A program made the position numbers and the translations under genes. Of a DNA stretch of 64,000 nucleotides, positions 1 through 20,535 are shown piece after piece. Source of the DNA: Litomosoides sigmodontis (taxonomy: Eukaryota > Nematoda > Chromadorea > Rhabditida > Onchocercidae); contig OY718804.1 of assembly GCA_963070105.1 (NCBI GenBank), positions 8,725,817 through 8,789,816 on the forward strand, in the 5' to 3' direction. The notes under the pieces were generated by a model that worked only from the letters and a program-made list of their open reading frames with translations, was not told the origin of the DNA and did not search any database. Each line of letters opens with the position of its first letter. Within the stretch, counting starts at the first letter, position 1.

Positions 1-68
1 TTACTTCCATATTAATTCACATTCGACAAGCCTCTCAAAGCTTCGATTAAGAAGGGTATAACCACTAC

Positions 69-173
69 CTGCATATCCTCGATTTTTGTTTTATAATAAC
101 GTTTCAAGCTTTGTTCTTCACTATTTTTACTTATTGCGCTTGCAGACATCATTCCAGCCATAGGTGGTGTCAT
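69..173 (-). CDS. rpt-6: 26S proteasome regulatory ATPase Rpt6 (PSMC5), first coding exon, gene cut by left edge
   Basis: Start codon ATG is at 173-171 and the exon ends at a GT donor after base 69, giving exactly 35 codons in phase 0. The end of the exon reads LKRYYKTKIEDMQ, matching the N-terminal start of the coiled coil of Rpt6/PSMC5 (LRQYYLSKIEELQ in the human protein). Rpt6 is one of six AAA ATPases in the base of the 19S particle and unfolds substrates for the 20S core. A CCGCTTCAG acceptor lies about 23 bases upstream of the ATG, consistent with leader trans-splicing. The ATPase domain is outside the window, so the call rests on a short segment. Another Rpt subunit is possible, but the spacing and the KIE motif fit Rpt6 best. 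Confidence 0.6.
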
Positions 174-795
174 AATTTCGTAGCAATTACAGTTAGCTGA
201 AGCGGACAAATTAGTTTGTGCAAGCGAAAGTCAGTAAAATACGCTGCGGGATGCCAGTGATAATTGATTCATCTTAACTTAGCAATAGGACGAGAAGGAC
301 AACTGCCTGATTTAATCTCCCTCAACACCCGAGACTTCGCGAAACTCTACCCCTCCTTATCCAACGAATTTACCGGAAACTAAAAATTATACCGCTTGTT
401 GAATAATAAAGCGAACAAAGTTCGGATACGATGATCTTGCATACGATAGTCACGGATAACGGGCAAAGTGACTTTATGTGAATGTATATTATACGTGTGT
501 GTTTTTGTATGCACGCGTATATGTATGTATAGGTAGATATGTTTATGTGTGCACTTACGTATGCTTACTCACGTGTACACGCGCGTATGATATTTGTGCA
601 TATGCGTATATGTATTTGGCGTTTGTTTGTCACTAGTGAGATGGTGAATTTGTGAGGTTCCAATTGTATCGCGAGTTTTGAATGAATTTTTGAATTTTTA
701 GATATAGCAGTTAGGCGCCTCATAGCTTCTAGTTCGTATCGTATCGGACAAGTTCTACGGAACTTCCTATGGATTTCGGGTACTAAATATTGGTA
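174..795. promoter_or_regulatory. Shared upstream region between divergent rpt-6-like and TAO kinase genes
   Basis: About 620 bases separate the two start codons, which point away from each other, so this interval should hold promoters for both. It contains a long, mostly alternating purine-pyrimidine stretch at about 478-620 (repeated GTGTGT, ACGCGTAT, CGCGTATG and GCATATGCG words) and a perfect CACGTG E-box at 570-575. The acceptor-like TTTTTAG near 701 may be the leader splice site of the kinase mRNA. No clear TATA box can be assigned. Promoter function is inferred from gene arrangement only. Confidence 0.45.
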
Positions 796-7029
<6,234 letters not shown>

Positions 7030-10000
7030 GACACTTTATTTGTGTGGAATTATGTCGTTTTAAGGCTTTCGTAGCAGCCATAAATTTAAAACTTAGATTT
7101 TTGTTTCTATTCTAAAAGATTATACTGTCAAGGCATCCCAGTCTTTGATATGTTACCGTAGGCGTAGACTTTAGCACAGTGTATTCAACACTTATATTTA
7201 GTAGAAGTAAATGGAAGGAAGTAGGAAATAGCGTTTCTTCCAGTTGTATGTACATTGATATGAGTGTTAGGTAGGCTATATCATTTTTGAACACTCTTGG
7301 AATTAAAAATATTCTTTTTGCTGAGTATTGTTTGCCACTTCCCCTAGTTTGTAGCTTTTATAAGCTCTTTACCCAATTCTTAAATTGATTGTATTCGAGC
7401 AAAATCATCAAGTAATTTTCCAGTAATTTTGATTTGGATGTCTGATGTTCTAGTTATTTCTACTTTTTACCTCTACTGCTCATCGTTCGGAATTTTTATA
7501 GACTGATTCAACCATTTTCGTGTCATTGACTTAAATTTACATTCATCATGGCAATATACAAATTAATAGAAAAATCATTTTTGGAATTTATAAGATCTCA
7601 TATTATTACCTACCTCCGACTGCTAATGTACTACAGCTGTATCAAATGATTTAGGGATGGTACAGGTTCTTGACCACAGTGTCAATTTTTTCAACATTTA
7701 TAAAAATCTGCTTGACTTTTATTTCCGTTTGTTTAACAGTCATATCCGGGAGTTTTACAACTGAAATAAATGTGCCATTTTGGCCTTGGCCTATCTTTTG
7801 ATGTTTATGTTCTTGAATTGTTCCTTCTTCGATGATTTTATTAATCCTACGAATCCAATTTCTAGGGAAGGCATTTGCAAACTATTGCAGTTAATTGATA
7901 TAATCTATGAAATATTTCTTTAAGTTATAAGTAATGTTTCAATTATTACTCGCTAAACGCTTTTTCGATACATCTCTGACTGAACTTACAAATTTCTCAT
8001 CTGCTTTCTTCATACCACATGTACTTTCACATTGGCCAACCTATGTAGAAATCTTTAGCAAATTCCGATTCTTGGGTCATTCTAGGCAAGTGCTTCACAT
8101 TGTACTTTATTTAAATTTAATTTAATTTAGATTTCAGTTATCAGGTTCTTGCGTCCAAACGCTATACAATTTCTCTCTCTCTCTCTCTCTCTTTCTCTCC
8201 ACCCACCCCCTCCTCCTCTCTCTTGTTTTTTTTTGTTTTTTTTTTTTCCATTGAACTGTGTGTGATTATATATGTGTACGAAAACCGGTGCATCTTTACA
8301 AAAAAAAGAATGTATTATATATGCGTGCCTTATTTGCTCGTTAGTGCCACAAAAGATAATCGTTATTAACATGGCTATTATTATTACGGTGTAACATGTT
8401 GTCTTCATGGCCTCTCCGAGGGTACATCCATCCATCGATAGATTTCTATACCTCATTCCGTACATTTCATTAGGAGGCGAGTTATGTGTGTGAGTTATTT
8501 AACTAAGCAATTGAAAGGATGAGGGAAAAAATGTGAGAGAAATACGAATGAGAAAGTGAACGACAGAGGCAGTCGCAAGAAAAAACAATTTTTTTTGTTA
8601 TAATTAGCATACTTGATTGTGCTAAATGCTGTCAAGTTTTGCTAATTTTTGTTTCGTTTTTTTTTCCTGTTTCTTTTATTCAGCACAAATCTCAATTGTA
8701 TTTATCAAGTTCCCTTTTTTTTCTCTCATTTTTCTATTTATCTATACCTGTACAATATCTTTTCCCTCTTCTTTAAAGTAACAAAAAATTGATGTGAAAT
8801 TTTTATTAGTTGATAATATGCAAACATTTTAGTCCTTCTCACTTTATTTAATACTATTAAAATGTAAAAATGTTTTGAATTGTGTTAGATTTCAAAGTTT
8901 TTTTTTGCTGCTTTTGCTAATGTTCTATTGGCAATTCTGGTTTTGTACATGTGCTCATCATCATTCCAACGCATTAATAAAATTTATATATTACGCGTCA
9001 TTCTCAATGCTTATAATAATAATTCAAAATTCATCCAATAATATAAGGAATACAATAAATTTAACTATAATTATATAATTTGACCATAATATAGGCGCCG
9101 TGAACTCTTCTCCTAAGCGCAAGTAAGTAATGTACTAAATAAACAATGGAAAAAGGTGCGTGCAGTAAATTGCAGTGATTTTACTTCTGAAATTGTCTTT
9201 GATTTGTTTAGACCTCTCGTGTAATTAATGATTACAAAATTTCAAGCTAAGAAGGATTTGAAATGGAAAGAAAGATGGGATTGTTGTTGTTGGAATAATT
9301 TTTGACCACTTCACACCTAATAAACATTCTTCGTGTTTCTTCCGTCAAATGCAAATGTGTCTGATTACCGCAATAGGTGATGCATAATCAAGCGAACAAG
9401 TGGAAAAAATTTTTAGTGCTAGCCACTCTACTGACCCAATTGTTAAAACGAAAACGTTAATTAGCATATTGTTAGATTTGTTTAGAGCTAACTTTCATTG
9501 GAGTACTAATGGGAAAGGGAAAACATTTAAAGAAGAAAACTTATTTCCTCTCTGTTAGAATTGTTGTTGAAAGAATTGATTAAGAGAGAGAATTGAGAAG
9601 GGAGTAATTTTAATTGAAATCAAAAAACCGATGCAATTTGTCAAATGACTAGAGTAATGTTTTGCACATGCAGCTACTACAATTTGTCAAAAGTTGAATT
9701 TATGAAGAAAAAAAAATTATCCAAAAAAAAATAAAACAAAAAAGGCTTGGAATTAAAATTTCCTACCATTATGTTCATAGATCGATCTCATCGATCTCAC
9801 ACAATTCTCTGTTGTCAAAACAAAAAAAAAACGACAACAATTAACGAGCTCATTTGAGAAAGTTATTAAAATCATAAAAAGACAACTTAAAAATTTCAGC
9901 ATGGCTTGGATAATTTCAAACTTTTTCTATCAAAAACAATTTGCAATAATATTCATATGTACATATTTATCTATATATGTTCGTCACTATCCATGTACGA

Positions 10001-10384
10001 CAAAAACTTCCCTCCTATTTGGTGCATGCAAATCACGAAACACTTGCAAATAGGAACGAATTTAGCATTTAGGAACGAATGATTTCAATTCCGGCAAACT
10101 TTCGATAACTTAAAAGGAACTTAAATTTCATACCCAATTTGTAGTAAGTTGCATTCCTCAATAACTAATTCAAACAGTGTGTGGCCAAGCAATGAACGGT
10201 TCACAGTGTCGCCAAGTTTTCTCTTTAATTATGCAAAATTTCGTCCCTGGTTGTTCGATAATTTCATTGAATAAAAATTTGTTCAGAGTTGAAGAGAATG
10301 TGAAGAGAAAAAGGAGAAAAGATAATAGGTGATGTTACACTTATCGTATATTCATTAATTGGAGGTAATGCATTGCTTGATGAA

Positions 10385-10624
10385 CAAGACAGAGAGAAAG
10401 AGAGAGGGAGGAAGGGAAAGAGAGAGGAGGAGGGAAAAGAAGAAAGAAAAAATGCATAAAACTGTTTTGTTTCTGTGTGTAGAGAAAATGGTTTTTTTGT
10501 GATGAAGTGACAGCAGTAGCAGTGTGGTTGAGGTGATTTTAGTTCTCTCTTTTCTAGTCGAAAAAATTAACTGATAGAGATGGAGAGAGGGGGAAAGAGA
10601 GCGAGGGAGAGAGAGAGAGAGGGA
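10385..10624 (+). repeat. Two polypurine GA-rich tracts
   Basis: Bases 10385-10440 and 10576-10624 on the plus strand are nearly pure purine (repeats of GAGAGA, GGGAAAGAGAG, GAGGGAGAG). Mirror-like polypurine tracts can form triplex DNA or bind GAGA-type factors, but here they are most simply low-complexity sequence in a gene-poor region. Confidence 0.85.
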
Positions 10625-13600
10625 TAATGTGATAGGTACCAATGACGATGATAATTTTAGTAGTTTCAATGAAGAAATCATAAAATTGCGACCAATCAAT
10701 GAGCGACAAAAAGGGCATGTGAGTGATAGCATTTCCACAAAAATGAGTCATTGATCAATCAGCTTGTTATTCAGCGGAACTAATTTGAACTCTAAATTTG
10801 AACCAAATTTAAATTGTAATTTGTTAATTGGACCATCTTCAACTTATTTATCCTATCTTTTCCTCTCTCCCTTTCTCTCTCCATCTCTCCTGCTTTTTCC
10901 TGCTTGCTTCAATCAAATGAAAGTAATCATTTATGATAATTTCGTGTTGCCCAATGTTAATTTGAAACCGATAAAATAAGCGGTAAAATTTTTTTCTTGG
11001 GAAACGTTTATTCGACGGGAATGTTTACTTCGACTTTGCCGCTTACCTATTTACCACTTACCTAATTTCCATGCCCCCTAAAGATCTGTAATTCGGCAAG
11101 TTTGCAGGCGAAGCAAACCAATTAATTATTTGATTAAATAATTTCATTAATTAAAATATCATCTATCATCTTCTGTCATCTTTTTAAGTCCTATTGTTAA
11201 TAATTTTCACAATCGTTGCTGATTTAATACTTTTTTTTACAAATTAATTATTTAAAAAATTTATAGAAATTTTAGTGCTTTTTTCTTTGTTTTTAAACTG
11301 ATTAATTTCATTAAATAATAATTTCATTGTAAATAACTAATTTAATGCCTCTTTAATTCTTGATTGATAGAAAATTCCAATTACTTAGATGTGTTTGTTG
11401 TGTGATATCATCGTTATCAATTATCAACGTACTTTCTTATTGCTTGCATGTTACTCGAATGATAGTTACTCTGTTCGCTATCACTACTTCCTCTTTTAAT
11501 TTCAAATATTTCCTGTTACTTATTGATTACTCGATTACGATTACGGTACTTCACCTAAATCCCGCAATTTCGGTAAGAACAAACGAAAGAAGAGGTACGG
11601 TGGACGTAGTGAACGTAGACAGCAAAGAGAGCCATCTGTTGACAGTCATAAATTGAAACTGTCATGGAATTGCTCTCTTTATATGCCTATGTTCCGAGCA
11701 TTTCTCAAATTTAAATTCAAAAAAAACAAAAGTCGAATGAATATAATTAACAATAAGCTAAGCTAAATGTAATAATTTAAATTAGCAAACGGTAGCATAA
11801 ATGAAATGATAGTTGAAAAGAAATATGAAGAATGCGAAACTGAAATACATTTATTTAAATAGTAAAATTGAAATATATTAATTTTAATTTTTATCATTCA
11901 ATTTAGTTTTTTGACAGTATTTTTTTAACACTTGTATCTCACATAATGCATTGTGATAAATGCTAATTTACAGTGCTCTTTTTTTCGACTAAAAACAACT
12001 AATTTTCGTAATTAAAAAATGCGGCGACTGGTTAGAAATCAGCCAACAAACTCTTAAGCATTTTAAAGTATTTTATAGAACTAATATTGTCACTATAGTT
12101 GTCACTTTCACTATCATTGCTGAGTTATCCACCCGACCCATTCCATCTTTTATTGTTTAAAAATTAATACTTTTAAATTCAAATAATCTAACTCCTTTAT
12201 TAAAGTGATAAAAGCACATTTTTATTGAGAGAATAATTCATCTTAGAAATCCGTTTTTTTTTCTAAAAATGAAAAATCCATCTTCTAACGTTTAAATTTA
12301 CCTTACACATTCTTTTGTCAGAAGCGCAAGCAGCACAGCATAAGCTATGGTCATTCTCGATCGTTAACATTACTGTTGTCATTATCATTATCATAGTTGT
12401 CCATCATATCGCACAGAGCTGGCGATTGGTAAGTTAAGCTCTGTTTAAATCAAAATGATGTGATGTGGCCTAAATGGAATTTTTTGTCGAACGACATTTT
12501 CATTGCAAATTCTTTACGAACCTTTTTTTTCACTATTTTTTTTTATTTTCCGATGATTCGCTTCACCGCTTTTGGTTCCGCTAGCTTAAATGCGTGAAAA
12601 TTTGACGCATTTACGTCTGAACAAGTGAAGGACGGGCAGATATGAGAGGATATTTCAGCCTGATAAGTGCACAGCACTGATAATAAGTATGAAAATAGTT
12701 AAGGTACAAAAGGTATGCTGAATTTAAGTTAATTCGAAATGAATTCAACGAGCATCAAATGCATAACGGTTTGTAAGCATCGATTACGATAAGTGTTGTT
12801 AGCATTATTGGCGCACTTTGACATTGTTTCTTGGCGCTTTTGATATCATTTTTTTTTCTCAAATTTTAATAAAATTTCATTAGCATAAAGCTTACTTTTT
12901 TATTCCATTTATTCGAAACGCAGGAAAAAAGGAGGAAGAGGAAGAGGAGAAGGAAGAAATAGCAAAATGGAAAAAAATGATTTTCCGGAATATTTTTCGG
13001 CAACTTTTTTGCATCAATGATATGATAAATGATTTCAGCGACAGTTAATTTCCTCCCTGAAAAACACTTTTTTTTTACCGACAAAGAACAAAATAAATTT
13101 TTAAATGATTTCATTAACAATCAGAAGCTGCAATAAGCTCACTTTTCCCATTTTTTTTTTACTTTTTTCTTCTAATCTATCTAAATTTTTACTTTTTTCT
13201 TCTTTTTTTCTAAAAAGAACTTCTGTAAAAATTTAGCACAAATGAGAGAGGCAAAAAACGATCATTGTTGATTATTAATTGACGATTATTTCTCGACAAA
13301 TTTTAATGATTTAAAATAGCTTTAACCGATTTTTTGATTCCAATCGATTTTTATTTTTCAATATAATCTATTTTACTGTTCAGTCGTAGTAAATAGTAAG
13401 ATTTTCACATTTCGAATATCATAGTGTGCTCAGTTAATTGTTTAAACTCAAGCAATCCTAAGCAAGTGATTGCTTACTTGAATTAGTTGGCTTAAATTCG
13501 AAAATCATAAACACTTTGGAAAACTTTGAATTGAATTTAAGAATTGTTAAATCAAAATCCAACAATATTTTTTGTTTTTTTTTTTTTTTTTAATTCGATG

Positions 13601-14928
13601 AAAAACTAAATGCCATAAACGATGCGGCAGTATGTTAGCCTTTTAGGAATTGAAAATTGACTGCAGTAAAATCCCATAAAACTCGATCGGGAAGTGACGT
13701 TGAAATGTGATTGATAATAAGATGGATGAAAGGTAACCTATTAATGATCGCTTTAAAATACCATTGAAATCTGCGTACTTAAGAAAAACTCCTCTTTTAA
13801 AATTGGGGCGCTTATCTGATAGCATCAGCTACTGAAGGAAATAAATTCGGAGGAATTTGTTTGTTAAAGCCTTGCAATTGTCAAATGCCAAAGGTATTCA
13901 GTGAAATTCAATTTTTGATTTGTTCCATTTAAAGAATTTAGTGCAACCAGCTGATTAGCTCAATTCTTCAATAAGCTGCTGAGGATTCGCAGAATAAAAT
14001 TGGAATTCCATCAAAGTGTTAATTCTAAATTACTTGGATAAAAATTGGAATTTTTCTTCATTCATTTTGCCTACTTCAGCACATCTTAATTAATTACATA
14101 TACTATCGAAGGAAGGAAAGGCTATCGCATCCAAAAACTTTTTGCTTTTTTATGAGTACGAGAGGAAAAGAATAAAATATCAGTTCCGTTACTCTGCACT
14201 TACTCAACACCTCATTTTTTGCACATTGCTGTGATGTCACTTTAGACGTGAAAATTTAGAACATTACCGGTTGGTGCTTTATCAGTGATCACTGAAAGTG
14301 CAAAATTAAGGATGTAAATTTAATAAAAATGTCCGAAGTGTTAATTTGACTGATTTAAATTTCATGGAAAATTGAAGAAACATTATTTGGTGAGGAAAGA
14401 ATCATCATCATCATCCAAATAGCTGGTTTGAAACGATTCCAATGGAAGAGGTGAGTGTGCGGCATCTCTGTTATCATTTAAAATTGCTAACAGGTAATAA
14501 ATAATGATGCGAATTAATATTAATGTGGAATTTCGTAATTATTTATTTACACTAATTAGCGAATGGTACGAATTATTGATTAATCGTTTCCCTTCTCATT
14601 TCTCTGTTTTTTTTGCTTACAGAAAACGTCATATATATTGGGACAGATGTCTGTCCGAAAGAAGAAATCGAATTTTCAAATTTAAAATCATCAAATTGTT
14701 CCTTTCATATTAGCTAATGTGTCGACATGGATCAATCACATTTTGCTCCAAACGATAAGTTTTCAATGATTAGGTATTATTGATAAAACTATAATGCCTC
14801 ATCTTTTATTCAATTTTTCATTTGAAAAAACAATTGCAAAATGATAAAACATATTTTAAGTTTTAAAATAAAATTAATAGTAATTAAAAAAGTATTTTAC
14901 AGGTGATGTTGGAAACATTAAAGCGATC

Positions 14929-15038
<110 letters not shown>

Positions 15039-16363
15039 TGCATAATGCAGTGTTCATTCAAGAAACAGAATCGAAATCGTCCAAGATTGATACCATCCGA
15101 ATTGTACATTCTGTGATACTCATCAAGATAATATTTAATTATCAATAATTAATAGTACTATTATGTTTATTGAGTTGAGAAGTAACAAAAAAAAAGTAGT
15201 AGCAATAGTTTGCCATTATTGAATAATTCGTAAATTAGGAAGGAAATTTCACAAATTTGAAAAAATTTTCAAGAAATTTTTTGGATATATCGAGCATATA
15301 TTTGAAATTATTCATTACTTCGGTTTCAATTCGACTAGTTATTACACCAATAATAATCTGATGAGACTTCCCATTACTATTAGAGGCATATGTTACGTTA
15401 TGGAAATGCTATTTTAAAAATGACATTGAATTCAAGGACAAGAGATTTTGCAGAATTTCAAATTTTTGTACCGAAAAATCGATTGGTTAATTAAAATTAA
15501 AAGTGAAGATCCTGCGGGAAGCGAAATTTTGAGTAAAATCCATAAAGGTGGCAGGCCACAATTAGTCACTGATTTGAAATGCATCAGCCGCTTAAATGAT
15601 GGATTTAAACACTTTTTAAACAATGAAAGTTTGATACCCTCGATAATGAAGTCGAAGATTTGCAGCGATAGAGTGTATTAAAGGTATTAAAAAGCTTTTT
15701 AAAAGCACCGCACTTTGAAATCATACCTGTGTCGTCAAAAATTTGTAGAAAATCAAAACAATCTTTCAGAGCATGCTCAGTAGTTTCTTGAATATAGTCC
15801 GTACTCGAAAGATAGACGTTTCAACTTATTTGGCCTATACCTTCCTGCGCAAACGACTACAATTCAGCAGACCAAAGAAATGAACTTCAAGAAAGCAGCA
15901 ATGAAACCTACCAGTAGATAGATTCATACACGGATTATGAAATAGCAGTCTAATAAATTATGATTATAAACTGTATATCCTAAGTTTACAACATTGGAAA
16001 ATAAGAAATTGGCCTGCCAAAAAAGATTTACACGGATTTTTATTCAAATTCGGAACTTTTAAATGAAAACAGAATAGTACTACATAGGGAAATAATATTC
16101 CATTTTCTCCTAAGATCACAAAATTTTAAAAGGAAACGCCTTCAGAAATTCTGTATCTATACTAATACCTAACATCATATCTCTTTGTTTTTTATCTTGA
16201 CATCACAAATTAATTACAGTGAAAATAAATAAATAGAACATCAATTTGCGTTACCGCAAAATATCCAAATTCACAAACAAAAACTTAAGCACACAAAAGA
16301 AGCACTAATAAGGATTTCATTAAAATTGTGCCCGCAAACTTATAGACCCGAAATAAACGATTC

Positions 16364-19300
16364 TTAAGAATTCTTGATAAATGTGTCTCCAGCGAAAATA
16401 ACCCTCTGTATGGCATGTTTTCGCAAATTATGTGATAATCCATTTCTTTCACGAATGCGATTATTGCCTGTTGACAATTGTTTCCGTAGAGGATATGCAG
16501 ACTTCGGCAACGACGTGAAATCGTTTGATGACGTACCAACGTCACCTGAATCTGATGTTTCCTGCATCGAGCTCACTGCACGAATAAACTGTTTTAAGAC
16601 TCTGCTACTGTAAGGAACATGCTTTTCAGTCAGCATCTGATACACACATTTGTATGTGTCAATCCAGCATTGCAATGCACATAATTTGATCTTTTCTCGT
16701 CTTCCTATCATATAACATAAATTCCGCGCCTGAAATCAGCTCAATATAAATAATATTATCTAGACTCAGAAATCACACTTGATACATGATTCGATTTAGG
16801 CATACCTATAATAGCACAAATGAACATTGTGATGTTACATGTTGTTGCAATACGAAACATTATAACAACCACTCGCAGGTAAGTGAAATCAGTATAGCCT
16901 GTGTTATAATAACACCGCAATTGATTAATGACCACTGATATATTCCACAAAAGTTATGCAACTTCCACACTGATAAGACAGTTGCCGTAAAAGAAATACA
17001 CAAATTTAAATGAATCGAACAAAATAATGACTTTTTCCAAATTTTGTCGTATTACTGCTTCACTTCGTTGTTTACCGGGCAGAACGGCAAAAGGAGATAA
17101 CCGTAAGCGAAGAGCTATTTGCCGCTCAACCTCCGATTTATCACTTAACAGTGCTTTGTATCCATTATCAATACGACGCAACTTCCAGTATTCATAAATG
17201 TCCGACACCACATCTTTACTAAGTGAGAGCATGCCCGCGACACCTTCCACAGTTACGTACAAGAAAAATATGCGTTCCATTTCTTGTGGCTGAAGTTGTA
17301 TAATCACGCTAAAGTTAACTTAATTGATAAAACACAAAATGTAATCAAAATCAAAGAGGTTAACTCAGTATTTTCTTTTAAACAAATACCGTTAACGTAG
17401 CCGTACACGGGGCACTTGGGCTGGAAAACCTCAGATTGAAGTCAAACATTTTCTCCAATGAATGCTGCCTACACAGGCTAACCATACGAACATTATCATC
17501 ATCAATACTGCGGTCGTCGCTACTATCATCGCTACCATGTTCTATACGCATTATCTGGAAGAAAAATTTTTCATATCGTGACATCGGCAGTAACACACAA
17601 ATTCCTCACACAGCAAAGCACACAATGGTTAGCAGAGTAAAGAACCTTTTTCTCTCAATTCCTTCAAATGGAATCACAGTGTAGGTTGTTTTAAAATTCA
17701 GCAAATATGCAGAACACATCGTACGGCTGATACTCTTACTATCGAACACTTTTGAAATTAAATTGTTTTTTGTCACCATAAAGAAAAACCTATGCTTAAT
17801 CCAATCATCAACATTCACACTGCAGTAAGCACACAACTCTTTGCCCCCAGTGACTTATCGACTTGTCAAATTTGTACTTTGCCCACCTGCCCAATGCGAA
17901 GCGCACAACAGACATGGAAAGCAGTTGTACATGTTTCTACAGAACACTGAATACAAGCTCCTTGCTTCGTGCCACATACCGAACATCTAAATTATGTTAA
18001 AATAAATATCTAATTTGAAAAGACAAAAGTTTACGAAACACAAAGGAACACTACCCTCAAACAAGCAACATGTCAATAGTAAAAATTGATGCAATAAAAT
18101 CACTGGCTTAACTGGAAATGATTTTTTCTGTTTATAATATTGCTAGTGTTCTTTTATATTTACGAGGTTTTTGTCGACTTTCGATAATGCAGAAATGATT
18201 GCACCTGAGCGTCCATCGTCCATACGGTATATCACAAATGTTTGCGATTGGTTCACGATGAACAACATCCGCAAAACGCACTTCATATATCCAAAGCGCG
18301 CAAGCAACATGCGCCCATGTGTCACCTTCTCTCGTACACTTCATTGCACCACCAGTAAGTGGACACAGCACGCACTGAGGAAGAGCCTTCAAATTTTTTA
18401 TAATTTTTAAAAATTTAAGATATATAAACAGGGTTACAGGCATTGTGTTATCCATCAGTGTAACTATGACAGCATGCGTTCAGCGGTATATCTCACGCTT
18501 AAATGTTATCTTCATCTGGAATTCTCTAACCGACATTTCCCAAGCAAGCAAAAAATTTTACATTGTAACCAAGAAGCATGCACTTCTGGCAAAGCCACTC
18601 ATCTGACGGGACGGAATCGAGTCCATAACAAGATTGATGTACGCCCACGTTACAACCATCACAGAATATAATTTTATCATCGTCTTCATAATCCGGCTGA
18701 AAATTTTCTTAAAAGTAACACCATTTTTCTCAACTGATAAGCATTCGCTGCAAACATTATCTAAATATTAATATTGAAAATAAAAAATAGTTGACATCAA
18801 CATTAATCATTTTCTTCCATGATAAGTTAACAGAACAATCCCTCAACAAGACTCACGACTCCTCATGTATAGTAAAAGACAGACAAACCTGACGACATAT
18901 GTCACAGCAAACGTTTTCGTCGAATTCTGCATCGGCGGAGGTTATAGGAGAAGCGACAGATGATATGAGGTCGTTAAATATTGCCTGAAATATTCAGATT
19001 TAGGATAAAAGTTTATCTGATATTCAATCAGAATAAACCAAAAAATTCCACACTCTGAAGACCCTACAAAACCATTGGAGATCCGACCAGTGCAAACAAA
19101 TGTAATGAAAGCAATACCTGAGAGCAAGAAACCTCCAATTTATCTATTACTTCACCAAAAGTCTTTTCACTGATTAGTGCCAAGCCACCTGCGGATCGCC
19201 TTTCATTTAATTTGGATAGAAATATGCGGTCAAGTCGATCTGCTTGATAATTACGTAATTTCGGCATAATTATGCGCTTGTGCTTATCACCAATATACCG

Positions 19301-20535
19301 GCGATCATGAACTGAGATCAATGAACCATTCCTTCACATAATTAAACGCTAAGGAGGTAACAAGGAAAGATGAAGCAATTAAAATTTGCTAACTAGAATT
19401 TTAAATATATACAGGAAAATTACCTTTTCGAAGGTACTCGTGACCGTGTCCGTGAACAGATAGATGAGGAGCATGGAGAATGGTGAACGATGAAATCCGG
19501 TAACTTCTTGCGCAATGGAACCTAAATGATATCACACCAATTTTATCACGATAATATGGAGACTTCAGCATAACACGGAAACAGATATGTAGGAAAAAAA
19601 AATAATTACCTGTACACCATGATTCCATTCCTCTTTCCAACGGTCACTCATTGATATAAATGTTGCTTCATCATCCGATGACGCATCGCTATCTTCTCCC
19701 TGTTTCATTCTGTGCAATAAATCCGTCCTATACAATTCCGATGGAACTCCACCTTAAAAACGGTTACTATTCGAAAGAACTACAATTACTGAGAAAGAAA
19801 TTTTGATGCTAGAAATTAAAAGATGATACGCGTTTTTAAATAAAAATATTTCATTTCTTCCATCCACTCACCACCAGCTACGATATAAAATTTCCGTTTC
19901 GCCAAATACTGCCCATCGTCCGAGTCATCGTTGTCCTCTGTGATGTCTGAAGAGCCATATAAAGATTGAAAATACTTTAAGCAAACAGATGTCTAATGAG
20001 AAATCATAATCTATACAAGCTCAACTTCAAAACTTTGAAAATATAATCCAAATGTTTGGGATCAAATTAAGAGTAAACTGTTCATCGCTGCAAAATAATA
20101 TTCGAACCCGTAGGAAAGTGGTGACGCTGAGAAAAACTGTCCAAATCTCCAATAACTTCACTTCGATACACACGTAATAAACGCTGCGAGGGAACTGTCT
20201 TGTTTATTTCTACAAATTGACTGATATTACAAAACGAATGGAGCGTGTAAAAGACCTTTACGGAAAAGGGAAGTTTTCTGAATTTTCTAAATTCTGAATC
20301 CTTTTGCAGTTTTAAGTAACGGCACCTTATTCTGAGGAGATTGAAGGAAATTTCCAAAACGGAAGTGTCTTCGCGCATTCATTTATGAATATGCCCGAAT
20401 CAACAAGTGTAATGGTAGCAAACCTTTTTTGACGATCGGTGCTTCCTCTTCGCTTGCACTAATTTGATTGTCGATTACGGATGCCGTACATCGCCTGCGT
20501 AAACGTCCACGAGTCCTAGCTACTCCATTTTTCAT
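16364..20535 (-). CDS. JADE-family PHD-finger protein (PHF15/16/17-like), complete, 12 exons
   Basis: JADE proteins are scaffold subunits of HBO1 (MYST) histone acetyltransferase complexes and read histone H3 tails. Exons from 5' to 3': 20535-20424, 19946-19872, 19752-19610, 19521-19424, 19331-19118, 18984-18889, 18696-18562, 18386-18205, 17986-17887, 17554-17390, 17289-17032, 16729-16364. Phases all join, giving about 647 residues. Family marks in order: [13 protein letters not shown] (JADE WRQEWEKGVQVP); PHD1 from NVCCDICRQ to EWLCQKC; extended PHD from CVLCPLTGG through [15 protein letters not shown] to [17 protein letters not shown]; and [22 protein letters not shown]-49 proteins share the PHD pair, but the last two motifs favour JADE. 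No bromodomain is seen. The ATG follows a TTTTGTAG acceptor by under 20 bases. Acceptors of exons 3, 5 and 8 end in AAG, which is unusual. Confidence 0.9.

Noticed and set aside
7934..8465. ORFs at 7934-8125 plus and 8127-8465 minus
   Set aside because: The second reads through a CT/GA tract (Arg-Glu repeats). Neither has family resemblance or a convincing start and splice context.
10355..10979. ORFs around the polypurine tracts, up to 127 codons
   Set aside because: Composition is driven by CTCT repeats (Leu-Ser runs), and overlapping frames on both strands are equally open.
20082..20378. 98-codon minus-strand ORF between exons 1 and 2 of the JADE-like gene
   Set aside because: Exons 1 and 2 join in phase without it, and it matches no JADE block. 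I treat it as intronic.
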